A stretch of DNA of 64,000 nucleotides from Treponema vincentii F0403 (GCF_000412995.1 NZ_KE332512.1:1123847-1187846), one strand, 5' to 3'; positions 1 through 9,757 are shown, numbered from the stretch's first letter. Notes: generated by a model from the letters alone, not told the origin. Translations and numbers: made by a program.

Positions 1-1189
1 TTCCCCGCAGCAGAATTTCCCCGTCCGATATATCCCAAAACCGAGCCGCTATATTTGCGACGGTGCTTTTCCCGCTGCCCGATGCCCCCACAAAGGCAAC
101 CGTTTGCCCCTGCGCTATATCAAACGAAAGGTTATGCAGCACTTCATCGCCGCCGTACCCGAACGAAACGTTTTTAAACGCAAGTTCCGTGTTTCCGGCC
201 GGCGGAACCGATTCGGTTCCCGTATCGTCAAGCGGCTTTTCGTTAAACAGTTCTTGAATACGATCCAGCGCCGCCTGCATAATCGTCAGTATCCCAATCT
301 TTTGATAGAGCTGTTTAAGCGGCGTAAAAACATTGAACACAAAAAGCATTACCGCAACAAACACGGAATGCGATACGGATCCGCTTTGGAGTAAAAAAAT
401 ATCCGCCGCAAGAAGCGCCGTCATGCCGATGCCGTAAATAATTAAAAGATTGCGATCCTTCGGTGCGTATTCTTCCTCAAACGTCAAGTTCGTATCCTTC
501 AAGCGGGCAAACCCGTTTCTGATATCCTCGGCACCCTCACCGGTAAGATTGTAGCTTTTTATCACGCCGAGCCCTTCCGTATATTCCAGCACGGCGCCCG
601 TTAAATCTTCTATGCTTTTTTGCCGTATGACGGAGTTACGCGCCGAAAGGCGGATAGCAGTCTGCGCAAAAAGAACCGCGGTAAGCTCCGTGACGAGAGC
701 AACCGCACCGAAAAGCGGATGCAGGGCAAACAAAAAGACGGTCAGTATGATTTGTGCAATGATACTGCCGGTAACATCCGAAACAATCATCATCGCCTGC
801 TCTTCGATGAATACCATGTCGGCGGATAACACGGAGCTTATCTTGCCGAGATTTCCCGCAGTAAAGTATCCCATCGGCAGCGAGCGGAGATGCCGTCCGA
901 GCGCAAGCCTTTTTTCAGCAAAAACCTGAAACCCTGTTCCCGATTGCAGCCGGTCGGCGATATTTTGACAAACTGCTTGGACGGCAAACAACAGTAGCAT
1001 GGCAAGCACCGCGTAACCGGCCGCCGCAATCGAGGCTTCCCCTTTCATAAGCATGTCGATGAGCTTTACGGCAATCATGAGCGGGGCATTTGCGGCAACC
1101 GCTTTTAAAAAAGTAAAGAGATACGCCCAGCGGATTTTACTTGCATACGTGCCGGTAAACTTCAGAATACGATGAACCATTGCAATCAT
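1..1189 (-). CDS. ABC half-exporter (TMD-NBD), cut by left edge
   Basis: Reading the minus strand from an ATG at 1189 gives an open frame to the window edge. The N-terminal part is a six-helix-type exporter membrane domain; near the edge lies the ATPase domain with Walker A GASGSGKS. The rest of the ATPase, including the signature and Walker B motifs, is outside the window. The start overlaps the stop of the upstream fusion gene (ATGA), and AAGGA lies about 8 nt upstream, so the two are translationally coupled. It is probably the partner of the half-exporter fused at the end of the upstream protein, forming a heterodimeric exporter. The substrate cannot be read from the sequence. Confidence 0.88.
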   Translation of the reverse strand, partial: MIAMVHRILKFTGTYASKIRWAYLFTFLKAVAANAPLMIAVKLIDMLMKGEASIAAAGYAVLAMLLLFAVQAVCQNIADRLQSGTGFQVFAEKRLALGRHLRSLPMGYFTAGNLGKISSVLSADMVFIEEQAMMIVSDVTGSIIAQIILTVFLFALHPLFGAVALVTELTAVLFAQTAIRLSARNSVIRQKSIEDLTGAVLEYTEGLGVIKSYNLTGEGAEDIRNGFARLKDTNLTFEEEYAPKDRNLLIIYGIGMTALLAADIFLLQSGSVSHSVFVAVMLFVFNVFTPLKQLYQKIGILTIMQAALDRIQELFNEKPLDDTGTESVPPAGNTELAFKNVSFGYGGDEVLHNLSFDIAQGQTVAFVGASGSGKSTVANIAARFWDISDGEILLRG

Positions 1190-4100
1190 AGAGGGCTTCC
1201 TTCTTTTTTCACCGTCCAATCCGCGGCATCTTCCGAAGCGTGCCAAAGGTTTTGGTATTCGCCGCAGGTTTCCATCAGCTGTTCATGGCGTCCCTGTCCT
1301 ACGATGCCGCCGTCCTTGAATACGATAATGCAATCGGCGTTTATAATTGAAGACAGTTTATGCGCGATGACGATAACCGTTTTATCCCGCACGATCTCGC
1401 GGATTGCAAGATTCATTTTTTGCTCGTTTTCCGGGTCGACAAAGGCGGTCGCTTCATCCAACACGATAATAGGCGCATCTTTGAGTATTGCACGCGCAAA
1501 AGCAATCCGCTGGCGCTGCCCGCCTGAAAGCTTACTGCCTGCCTCTCCCGCAAGCGTATCGTATCCGTCGGACAGTGCACGGATAAAATCGTCAGCCTGC
1601 GCTTTTTTTGCCGCTTCGATTACCTCCGCATCGGATGCGCCTTTTTTCCCGATACGGATATTTTCTCGAATACTCTTGTTAAACAAGAACACATCCTGAG
1701 AAACATACGCAATCTTTTCATTGAGCGCCTCCAAAGTCATCTCGCGAATATCCTGCCCGCCGATAAAAATACCGCCGTCCGAAATATCGTAATAGTGAAC
1801 CAGCAGCTTTGCGGCCGTACTCTTCCCGCTGCCCGATGCGCCGACAAAAGCCGTCATCCGGTTTTCTTTTGCCGTAAAGCTTACTCCCTTTAACGCCTCC
1901 GTATCCTTGTAGGCAAAACGGACATCGCGGAATTCGATGCCGCTGCCGGTACCGGCAAACGGTGCGCTGCCTGTTTTAAGCTCAGGGTAATCGAGCGCTT
2001 TTTCCAACGATTGAATTTTATAGCTAACCTGCGGTATGGCGCCGATAAAGCTCACGCTTCGCAAAAGAAGCGGAGAGATGCCGAAAGAAATGCAGATAAT
2101 GAGGATATAGCGCGCAAGTGTCAATTGACCGAGCACAATCAAAAGCGTACCGAACGGCAAGCTGTACAATAAAATGCTTGAAAACAAACTTCCGTACAAG
2201 GCCATCCACGGCCATGACACCTTGTACCACGACAGTGCAAAATCGCGGTAAGCGGTAACCGACGAGGCGAAGTGTTCGCCGAATTCTCCCTGCCGGTTAA
2301 AGATGCGGATAACCTCCATCCCGTTTACGTATTCGACAATGGTATTGTTGAGGCGTTTTGATGCGGCAAAATAATTTCCCATCTGATCGGTACCGATTCG
2401 GAACATTTGCGTTGAAACGCTCACCCCCATCACCACAACGAGGCCGGTAAGCAGCGCGAGCTGCCAGTCGATGGCAATGAGGCACAAAAGAGCGGCGGCT
2501 GCAACGGTGAGGTTTGCAATTCCTTCGGGGATGATATGCGCAAGCAAAAGCTCGATCGATTCAATATCATCGGTAAAAAGCTTTTTTACCGCGCCGCTTC
2601 CCATCTCTTTGATTTTCCCGAGCGGTATGCGCTCAAGCTTTTCCTGCAAAAAACAGCGGATGTTTTCCAGCGTGCTAAACGCCGCCCGATGAGAAAGCTG
2701 CAAGCCGTAAACGTATAAAATAGAATATGCAAGCTCACACAATAAGATGAGTGCGAGTGTTTTCGCACTTCCCTCTAAAGTCGGAGAAGCGCCGCTCAAT
2801 AAACCGTTTAAAATGCTGTAGACAAAAAGGTACGGCGCGATACTCGCAATAGAAGCGATTGCCATACAAGCGGCTGCGCGGTATATCGTACGGCGATGTA
2901 CGCCTGCGTAATGCAAAATTTTCCCGACGGCGCTCTGCTTTTCCCGTTTCCTGCTTGTATTCTCGTCGTTTTGCCGTAAAAAATATGCCGAAACCCGATC
3001 GATTCCGGCTTCGTTCAAGGGATAAAAGGCCTGCGCTCTGCCGTTTTCAAGATGAAGGATATGCGTACAGCAGTGCATAATCAATTCGGGATCGTGCGTA
3101 ATAATGAGCGAAAGGGAAGCGCTGCTTTTCAACTCGTTTAAAAGCGTACCGAAGCGTTCCATACCGCGCCGGTCAAGTCCGCTAGTCGGCTCGTCAAAGA
3201 TGAGTATTTCTTTTTTTGCGCATAACGCGGAAGCAATCGCCGTACGCTGTTTCTGTCCGCCTGAAAGCGAGGCAGGATGACGGTCTTTAAACGGTAAAAG
3301 CCCGAGCTTCGATAGCACCGCTTCTGCTTCCTCACGGGAAATATCCGTATTCATCATCACTTCTTCCAATACGCTGTCGGCAAACAGCTGCCAGTTGACA
3401 TCCTGCATCACCATAAAACTGCGCCTGCTGCGTTCCTTTGCCGACATATACATGCCGTCAAAAGCGATACTGCCGCTTGACGGAATAAGCCCTGCGAGCG
3501 CTTCGGCAAGGGTACTTTTCCCCGAACCGTTATTACCGATCAGCGCAACGATTGCGTTCTTCGGCAGCGCCATCCGCTCTATATCGAGAATGCGTGCAGA
3601 ACCGTAGCCACAGTTTAAATCGAGCAGCTCCAGCGCAGGCTTCGCTTCAAAAGCTACTCCTTCGGCGGGAGTCGCGGTCGGCTGTTCCGCTCTTACCGCA
3701 TCGGATTTCGGCCGCACAGACGCTTCCGCTTTCTGCGCAAGAGCCGGAAGCGATCGCATATCCGTAATACGCAAGCCCAGCGCTGCTAAATCGGATTCGG
3801 CGAGTCCCTTCATTTCGTCCCGTGTAAAAATGCGTTCGATTTTTCCACCGTTCATATAGATGAACCTGTCAGCCAAATCCATAAGGTAGTACAGCCGGTG
3901 TTCGGCAATAACGACGGTTTTCTTTTCAGACTTTATTTTAACAAGCATGGAACGGAGCCGTTCAATGGCGCGTTTGTCCAAATTAGAGGAAGGCTCGTCC
4001 ATGACAAACACCTTGGGGTTTGACGTATAGCAGGATGCGCAGGCAATTTGCTGCTTTTCTCCGCCGGACAGCTCAAAAATATCCCTATCCAGCAGGTTCG

Positions 4101-4500
4101 CAAGCTGCATATCGCACTTGGTTTTCTCAAGCCGTTTTTTAATTTCTTCCCTCGGTACGCCGAGATTTTCCGAGCCGAATACCAGTTCGCTTGTCGTATC
4201 GATATTGAAAAACTGGCTTTTCGGATTCTGAAAAACGCTGCCTACCAGCGCCGCCGTATCGGATAGCGCCGTCTTATCCACGCACACCCCGTCTATCAGC
4301 ACGGTTCCCGTCATCTCGCCTTCGTAAAAGTGCGGGGCAAGTCCGTTTATCAGCCGGGTTACAGTCGTCTTACCGCAGCCCGATTCTCCGCACAAAACAA
4401 CAAATTCGCCGTCTGTTATGGTAAGGTCTATTCCGTATACGCCGTCTCCCGTACCGTGTTCTCCACTATAGGAAAAAGAGACGTTTTCAAAATTGATCAC
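1186..4500 (-). CDS. Fusion: ECF ATPase 1 + ECF ATPase 2 + ABC half-exporter
   Basis: One continuous 1104-residue frame carries three ATPase domains. Residues about 1-250 form the first ECF-type ATPase (Walker A GESGCGKTT, signature LSGGEKQQ, Walker B VFVMDEPSS). Residues about 285-510 form the second (GNNGSGKST, LSGGQKQR, ILIFDEPTS). After a short charged linker near 515-525 comes an exporter membrane domain (about 530-820) and its own ATPase (GASGSGKST, LSGGQRQR, IIVLDEATAF). ECF ATPases normally pair with EcfT and an S component, and both are encoded just upstream in the same operon. All three nucleotide sites look intact, so this is not a decaying fusion. The start is GTG at 4500 with GGAG about 7 nt upstream. 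Normally these functions sit on separate polypeptides. A sequencing error joining two genes is possible but no frame disturbance is visible. Confidence 0.9.
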   Translation of the reverse strand: MINFENVSFSYSGEHGTGDGVYGIDLTITDGEFVVLCGESGCGKTTVTRLINGLAPHFYEGEMTGTVLIDGVCVDKTALSDTAALVGSVFQNPKSQFFNIDTTSELVFGSENLGVPREEIKKRLEKTKCDMQLANLLDRDIFELSGGEKQQIACASCYTSNPKVFVMDEPSSNLDKRAIERLRSMLVKIKSEKKTVVIAEHRLYYLMDLADRFIYMNGGKIERIFTRDEMKGLAESDLAALGLRITDMRSLPALAQKAEASVRPKSDAVRAEQPTATPAEGVAFEAKPALELLDLNCGYGSARILDIERMALPKNAIVALIGNNGSGKSTLAEALAGLIPSSGSIAFDGMYMSAKERSRRSFMVMQDVNWQLFADSVLEEVMMNTDISREEAEAVLSKLGLLPFKDRHPASLSGGQKQRTAIASALCAKKEILIFDEPTSGLDRRGMERFGTLLNELKSSASLSLIITHDPELIMHCCTHILHLENGRAQAFYPLNEAGIDRVSAYFLRQNDENTSRKREKQSAVGKILHYAGVHRRTIYRAAACMAIASIASIAPYLFVYSILNGLLSGASPTLEGSAKTLALILLCELAYSILYVYGLQLSHRAAFSTLENIRCFLQEKLERIPLGKIKEMGSGAVKKLFTDDIESIELLLAHIIPEGIANLTVAAAALLCLIAIDWQLALLTGLVVVMGVSVSTQMFRIGTDQMGNYFAASKRLNNTIVEYVNGMEVIRIFNRQGEFGEHFASSVTAYRDFALSWYKVSWPWMALYGSLFSSILLYSLPFGTLLIVLGQLTLARYILIICISFGISPLLLRSVSFIGAIPQVSYKIQSLEKALDYPELKTGSAPFAGTGSGIEFRDVRFAYKDTEALKGVSFTAKENRMTAFVGASGSGKSTAAKLLVHYYDISDGGIFIGGQDIREMTLEALNEKIAYVSQDVFLFNKSIRENIRIGKKGASDAEVIEAAKKAQADDFIRALSDGYDTLAGEAGSKLSGGQRQRIAFARAILKDAPIIVLDEATAFVDPENEQKMNLAIREIVRDKTVIVIAHKLSSIINADCIIVFKDGGIVGQGRHEQLMETCGEYQNLWHASEDAADWTVKKEGSPL

Positions 4501-4581
4501 ACTATTACTCTCCGATAGTATTGAGGGGTTTCTTACTATGACAGAATATTATTGATAGCGCTTTATGGAGAAAGGCCACCT

Positions 4582-5322
4582 CTACCACCCCACGCCTGTA
4601 GCGGCATAGATTGCCATCCCCACAAACAGCAGCATCACGATATAGTCGGGAAGCGTCATCTTTACCGCTTCGTATGACGTGCGCTTCCGCTCCGCATCCA
4701 ACCCGCGCGCAAGGGAGGCGGCCGCAAGTTCTTCCATTACGGAAATGCAGCTGAAAAGGAGCGGTATCAGCATATATTCAACGGTTTTACCGGGAGCGCG
4801 CAAGATTGCACCCGGTTCAAGGGATATACCTCTAAACGCCATCGCCTTTCTGATGCCACTCCATTCCTCTCGAACCGTCGGTATAAAACGCAGTAAAACA
4901 GCGATAGGGATGATCACAAAAACGGGCAGGCGCATGGCGGAGAGGGCTGCAATGAGCTTACTAATCCGTGTCGTTTTGATTAAAAGGGCAAGCGCAAGAA
5001 ACGGAGGAATCCCATACCTAAAAAGCATCGCAATCCCAAGTATGATGCCCGTTACGGCGGGAGCCCCCGTGCCTGAAGAAAGCATAACGTACCTGATGTA
5101 TTCCATAACGGCAATCAAAAGGAAGCATTTTACGGCAAACCAAACTTCGCCGCACAATGCCAAAAGCACACAGACCACAGTACAATACATCATAAAAGGT
5201 TGGCCGTTATAGCAAAATGTACTGAGCACCATACTCGAAAAGAAAATCAGCAGCTTTGTGCGCGGATCGAGCGAGAGAATACCGTTACCGCTTTCACCGC
5301 TTCCATACAGCGCGGGGGACAT
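4582..5322 (-). CDS. ecfT: ECF transporter T component (EcfT)
   Basis: This 246-residue polytopic membrane protein matches the energy-coupling transmembrane component of ECF vitamin/metal importers. It has an N-terminal SLDPRTKLL-type motif, several hydrophobic helices and a charged coupling region (for example MAFRGISLEPGA) that contacts the ATPases. The ATG at 5322 directly abuts the stop codon of the S component (5323), with no gap, and the ATPase fusion gene follows 81 nt downstream. It would link the S component to the two ECF ATPase domains of the fusion protein. Assignment to EcfT is firm; the substrate is set by the S component. Confidence 0.88.
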   Translation of the reverse strand: MSPALYGSGESGNGILSLDPRTKLLIFFSSMVLSTFCYNGQPFMMYCTVVCVLLALCGEVWFAVKCFLLIAVMEYIRYVMLSSGTGAPAVTGIILGIAMLFRYGIPPFLALALLIKTTRISKLIAALSAMRLPVFVIIPIAVLLRFIPTVREEWSGIRKAMAFRGISLEPGAILRAPGKTVEYMLIPLLFSCISVMEELAAASLARGLDAERKRTSYEAVKMTLPDYIVMLLFVGMAIYAATGVGW

Positions 5323-5925
5323 CTAAACGGTTCCGGCCTTTTCAAAGTGTTTTTTGACCAAATTCTTCGCAATGAGCGCACCGCCTATTCCGCCGAGTAT
5401 TGCGCAGCCTAACACGACATACCATATTTTCCCGTGAAAGGCAAACCGGGCAAACGCTTGCGCGGATGAATCGTTATAATACCCCTTTGTAAAGGACATG
5501 AATTTGTCATAGTCCAAAAGGATCATTAACGTGGGAGCGGCCATCGTTAAATTAAAAAAAACAAACGATATAAGATACATAATCCGCGATTTGTACTTGC
5601 CTAAGAAAAGGATCAGCTCCGCCAAAAGCGCTGCGGTTAGTGCAAACAGCACGCCATACCAGCTTTGTGCACAGGCTATCAGTGCAAACAGTGCACCGAG
5701 TATAAGCGCCGCCCCGAATTTATGTACTTTAAGCACATACAGCATATAGACGGTACCGCCTATCAGACCTACCGTCAGCGGCGCCATAAAATAAAGCAGC
5801 GGGCTAATCATTGACGATCCCATAACGATAATCAGCATCAGCACAAGGTAAATTGCGCAAAACGCTCCCGCATAGATAAAATCTCTTGTCCTCATTTTTT
5901 TATCGGATTGTGTTGTCGAACTCAT
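5323..5925 (-). CDS. ECF S component, Trep_Strep/MptD family
   Basis: This roughly 200-residue membrane protein resembles the Trep_Strep (MptD) family of putative substrate-binding S components found in treponemes and streptococci. After a short polar N-terminus (MSSTTQSDKK) it starts with an RTRDFIYAGAFCAIYLVL-type helix and continues with about five more hydrophobic segments. The chosen start is the ATG at 5925, which has AAGGAG 10 nt upstream; a longer frame to 6012 lacks a ribosome site and its extra residues do not look like the family. It is first in the operon S-T-ATPase fusion-exporter. The ligand of this family is not settled. Confidence 0.85.
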   Translation of the reverse strand: MSSTTQSDKKMRTRDFIYAGAFCAIYLVLMLIIVMGSSMISPLLYFMAPLTVGLIGGTVYMLYVLKVHKFGAALILGALFALIACAQSWYGVLFALTAALLAELILFLGKYKSRIMYLISFVFFNLTMAAPTLMILLDYDKFMSFTKGYYNDSSAQAFARFAFHGKIWYVVLGCAILGGIGGALIAKNLVKKHFEKAGTV

Positions 5926-6000
5926 CGTTTTAAAACTCCTTACATTTGAAAACCGGTTAAACGGCACTCTAAAAGGCGGGCAGCATTTTAAAGTTGAATA

Positions 6001-6029
6001 ATGGTAGTACATACGCTTCTATCTGTCAA
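6001..6029 (-). promoter_or_regulatory. Putative promoter of the ECF operon
   Basis: On the minus strand TTGACA (6029-6024) is followed after 17 nt by TACCAT (6006-6001). The -35 box is perfect and the -10 box is weak. The leader to the ATG at 5925 would be about 70 nt. Confidence 0.45.
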
Positions 6030-6090
6030 TGACGTGTTAACGCAAGGTAACTATTCCTACATATAAAAAAATAAAGTATTGAAGATGGTG

Positions 6091-6119
6091 TTGCATAAGC
6101 TGTCAATTATTTATATAAT
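6091..6119 (+). promoter_or_regulatory. Promoter of secG
   Basis: TTGCAT (6091-6096) and TATAAT (6114-6119) are separated by 17 nt. Transcription would start near 6126, giving a leader of about 26 nt before secG. Confidence 0.65.
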
Positions 6120-6151
6120 ATAGGGTAATTTGTTAAATTTCTGGAGTATCT

Positions 6152-6550
6152 ATGAGCGGAGTAAGTATTGCATTACTGGTATTTTTTATTATAGTTGCGT
6201 TTTTGATTGTCGGATTGGTATTATTGCAGAATGAAGAAGGAGACAGCCTCGGCGGTCTTTTTTCGGGCGGATCGAATTCGGCTTTCGGCTCGCGTTCCGG
6301 CAACATACTGACAAGAGCAACGTATACCCTGATAACGCTGTTCTTTGTGGTTACATTTTTTCTCGCATGGCTGAACAAAAGCCCGGGAGATTCCGGTTTA
6401 CAGCAAGATGCTCAACTGCAGCAAGCCGAAACCGCAACCGAATGGTGGAAGGAAGGAACGCCGAACTCCAATGAAACCGGCAATACGGAGAATACCGAAA
6501 CCGTACCGCAATCTTCCGAAGGAACAGCTGCCGATAATACTTCTCATTAA
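6152..6550 (+). CDS. secG: Preprotein translocase subunit SecG
   Basis: This 132-residue protein has the SecG layout: a first membrane helix (about residues 5-25), a conserved cytoplasmic loop with LLQNEEGDSLGGLFSGG followed by SNSAFGSRSG, and a second helix (about 55-75). SecG joins SecYE and assists SecA-driven export across the inner membrane. The C-terminal 55 residues are a polar tail rich in Gln, Glu, Thr and Asn that is not part of the core fold. It has its own promoter and is divergent from the ECF operon. Confidence 0.93.
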   Translation: MSGVSIALLVFFIIVAFLIVGLVLLQNEEGDSLGGLFSGGSNSAFGSRSGNILTRATYTLITLFFVVTFFLAWLNKSPGDSGLQQDAQLQQAETATEWWKEGTPNSNETGNTENTETVPQSSEGTAADNTSH

Positions 6551-6674
6551 ATAGTAAAATTTTGCATTTAATAACCTTTTGTGAAACATGAAGTCCGTTA
6601 AGTTGCAGCGAGATGAATATATCTTCATTTCATTCTAGGATTGTTCCTCTATAAAAAGGATCGTACGAGCAGGC

Positions 6675-9600
6675 ATGAAATATTTTATAACATTCGTTAG
6701 CACACTTTTTTTAATGGCCGGTCTGGTATTTTGTACGGATTTAATACCGCTTTCATTTTATACCGAACCGGCTCTATTCCCCTTTAATGCGGTAGTCGGC
6801 GTTGCGGAAGACAGCCATGATTGTCTGTACTTCGCTACCCATTCAGGACTTATTAAGTATAATGGAATTACGTCCGAAAAATATGAGCACCTGCCCTTTG
6901 ACAACACAACTATCCGGTCAAGCCAAATCCAAACCATTTATATGGACACCGATGATATCCTATGGCTCGGTACATACAGCGGGCTGGAGCGTTTTGATAT
7001 CAAAAACGGAACGATCGGCCATTTTCCTGTCAGTGATGATGTAATTACAGCGGTTTTCCGAGACTCAAAACGGCACTTATGGATAGGGACAATCAACGGA
7101 TTATACTTTTGCCGCGACGGCAGCTGTAAAAACTTTACCCCTTTTAATAATCACCAATACAATTCTTTTATCGGAAATAATACCATCCGTTCGATCAGCG
7201 AAGATTCCCGCGGCATCATCTATGCCTCAACGTATGACGGAGTATGGCAGTATAATGAAGCAGAGGGCTCATTTGAACCGTGCTCTCTGATACCCGAAGG
7301 ATGCCCCGGAAAACATGGGGTTGTATACCATTTTATCGAAGACGTTAACGGCACGTATTGGCTTTCTGTCTGGGGTGTCGGGCTTATCCGTATTACACCG
7401 AGCAAGAACAAATACGAAGTGTATTCATTACCGGATGCACGGATATACACGCTCTACAATAATTTTATCACCGACAATTATATTGCGGTAGGTACATGGG
7501 GCAGCGGCATGTATATCATCAATAAGAAGACAAAAGAAGTAACTCCCTATAAAGCCAATCAAAATCTGACGGGCTCTCTTACCAATAACGTCATTTATTC
7601 GCTTTTTATAAACAAATATAATATGCTGTTTGTGGGTACGGCCGATTCGCTGAACATAGCGGATTTAAGCCGGCTTTCGGGCGATATTGCAGTACCTCTC
7701 TATACCGAACCTGCCGAAGCTCAAAAAAAATTAGCACATCTTGAGGATACCATTTCTTGTTTAGCAGCCAGCGCCAACTACATTTGGGCGGCTTCACATA
7801 ACATCCTTGCGCGGTACAGCCTTGGCGGATCGGAACCGAAAGAATTTCCCTTCATAGTGGACGAAAACCAAGTAAACAGCGCCCTCATTTATTCCATCAG
7901 TGTTATCAGCGATACGGAAGCTTGGATAGGTACCAACAAGGGACTGTACCTTTTTGATTCAACAGCCGCTTCGTTTACACCTATTTCACTCTACAATAAT
8001 AGAGTATCCGACACCTCAAGCTTTTTGATACGGTCTATTTATCAAGACCTTGATGATACACTTTGGATCGGCACTTATGGCGCGGGGCTTATTCATTTTT
8101 CTCCTACAAAAGGGATACTTGCACAATACCGCCATTCCGATACCCCCCGCTCGTTGAGCAACGACATTGTTTTTTTTGTCAACCGGGACAGTCACGGTAC
8201 GCTGTGGATCGGTACAAATAAAGGTCTATGCCGATATGTGCCGGAGACAGAAGACTTTATCGCGTACTTATATGATGTAAACAAGCCGACCGGTATTTCT
8301 TCCAACCGTGTCGATTCCTTTTGCGAAGATACAAAAGGCTTCCTCTGGTTCGGCACAAACGACGGCGGTATCTGCCGGTTTAACCCAAAAACAGAACTCT
8401 TCCGAACCTATACAAAAGATATAGGGCTTTCCTCCAATCAGATTATCGGGATTACCGATGCGGATGACAGCTTTTTATGGATAGCCGCCCTTAAATATTT
8501 AAATTTATTCGATATGACACATGAAACGGCTCAAGCATATAATATCGCCAATATACGTCAATACGGCTATTTTTCATGTTCTCCTATCGCTTTAAAAGAT
8601 AAAGGGCTGTTTTTCTTCGGTACCGACAAGGGTATATTAAAAATCTCTCAAGAAAAACTCTATACCTTCCGCCTCCAATTTGCACCTATCAAGATACGGG
8701 CACTGACAGCCGACGGTGAGCCGGTCAATTTATATGCAAAAAAGCAGCCGTTAGTATTCGGCTATAAAACAGATGATATTAAAATTTCATTTGCCGCCCC
8801 CTACTCTTCCCGGCGCAAAAAGCCCGTTTGCGCCTATAAACTAAGCGGTATCGACAAAGATTGGATCGTTTCATCCGACCGAAACTATGTACGATATACA
8901 CACTTACCACCCGGATCGTATACGTTCTCAGTAAAAAATGCGGCGGAAGGGCAAGATGTCGTACACGACAGTGTTTCATTTACCATACAGCAAAGTTTTC
9001 TCATTTCTCCCGTTATGATTTGGTTTTATATCGTAGTAGTCTCGATTATGGTTTTCTTAGCCTACAAAATCCATAAGTTGTATTGGCTGCAGCGGTATGC
9101 CGATCTGCTTGAAGAAAAGCAGCTGGTATTGATACAAGATAACTTTACTCTTAAAGAGCTTTCCCTGCTTGATCACTTAACCGGAATAGGCAACCGCCGA
9201 TATATCGATATGCTCGGCTTAAAGATATGGCAAATGGTAATGGAGCATAAAACTGCAATAGCGGTTATGATGTTCGACATTGACTTTTTTAAAAACTATA
9301 ATGACCGCTTCGGACACCAAGCAGGCGACGAACTGTTACGCTTAATCGGAGCGGATTTAAAAAAGCGTATCCGTACGGAAACGGACTTAACCGGCCGGTA
9401 CGGCGGTGAAGAATTCCTCATTGTGATGTATAACCTCTTCCCCGACAAAGCGATGCATATCGCGGAAGGCATCCGGAAAACGGTAGAAACAATGCATGAA
9501 AGGCATCCGAAAGAAATAGTAGGACAAGCCACAATCAGCATCGGAGTTTTCTCGGAAACACCGTCTGAAGAAGATACCTTTGAGCAGATGATTCATAAAG

Positions 9601-9692
9601 CTGATTGCGCGCTATATCGTGCAAAGCAGACGGGAAGAAATAAGGTTGTGTTTTATGATACAACGATGGATCAAATAGACGGTTGTAACTAA
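6675..9692 (+). CDS. Periplasmic propeller sensor-diguanylate cyclase
   Basis: This 1005-residue protein has a signal sequence (about 1-20), a large extracytoplasmic region of two-component-regulator propeller repeats (recurring LWIGT, LWFGT and similar motifs to about residue 690), a Y_Y_Y-type beta domain, one membrane helix (about 776-799) and a cytoplasmic GGDEF domain. The cyclase signature is GGEEF (910-914) with an upstream DIDFFKNYND motif, so it should make cyclic di-GMP from two GTP. The inhibitory RxxD motif expected five residues before GGEEF is replaced by TETD, so product feedback may be absent. There is no histidine kinase domain, unlike classic hybrid propeller sensors. The periplasmic signal is unknown. 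It is followed by an EF-G gene with no clear functional link. Confidence 0.9.
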   Translation: MKYFITFVSTLFLMAGLVFCTDLIPLSFYTEPALFPFNAVVGVAEDSHDCLYFATHSGLIKYNGITSEKYEHLPFDNTTIRSSQIQTIYMDTDDILWLGTYSGLERFDIKNGTIGHFPVSDDVITAVFRDSKRHLWIGTINGLYFCRDGSCKNFTPFNNHQYNSFIGNNTIRSISEDSRGIIYASTYDGVWQYNEAEGSFEPCSLIPEGCPGKHGVVYHFIEDVNGTYWLSVWGVGLIRITPSKNKYEVYSLPDARIYTLYNNFITDNYIAVGTWGSGMYIINKKTKEVTPYKANQNLTGSLTNNVIYSLFINKYNMLFVGTADSLNIADLSRLSGDIAVPLYTEPAEAQKKLAHLEDTISCLAASANYIWAASHNILARYSLGGSEPKEFPFIVDENQVNSALIYSISVISDTEAWIGTNKGLYLFDSTAASFTPISLYNNRVSDTSSFLIRSIYQDLDDTLWIGTYGAGLIHFSPTKGILAQYRHSDTPRSLSNDIVFFVNRDSHGTLWIGTNKGLCRYVPETEDFIAYLYDVNKPTGISSNRVDSFCEDTKGFLWFGTNDGGICRFNPKTELFRTYTKDIGLSSNQIIGITDADDSFLWIAALKYLNLFDMTHETAQAYNIANIRQYGYFSCSPIALKDKGLFFFGTDKGILKISQEKLYTFRLQFAPIKIRALTADGEPVNLYAKKQPLVFGYKTDDIKISFAAPYSSRRKKPVCAYKLSGIDKDWIVSSDRNYVRYTHLPPGSYTFSVKNAAEGQDVVHDSVSFTIQQSFLISPVMIWFYIVVVSIMVFLAYKIHKLYWLQRYADLLEEKQLVLIQDNFTLKELSLLDHLTGIGNRRYIDMLGLKIWQMVMEHKTAIAVMMFDIDFFKNYNDRFGHQAGDELLRLIGADLKKRIRTETDLTGRYGGEEFLIVMYNLFPDKAMHIAEGIRKTVETMHERHPKEIVGQATISIGVFSETPSEEDTFEQMIHKADCALYRAKQTGRNKVVFYDTTMDQIDGCN

Positions 9693-9757
9693 AACCGCCT
9701 ATTAATTCGAGTGCAAATCAATCAACACCTCGTTAACGAATTAAAAAGGAGCAGTAC

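Noticed and set aside
1186-4500. Reading the fusion as two separate genes joined by error
   Set aside because: No frame disturbance, no internal stop, and a natural-looking linker near residue 520; without reads it stays a caution only.
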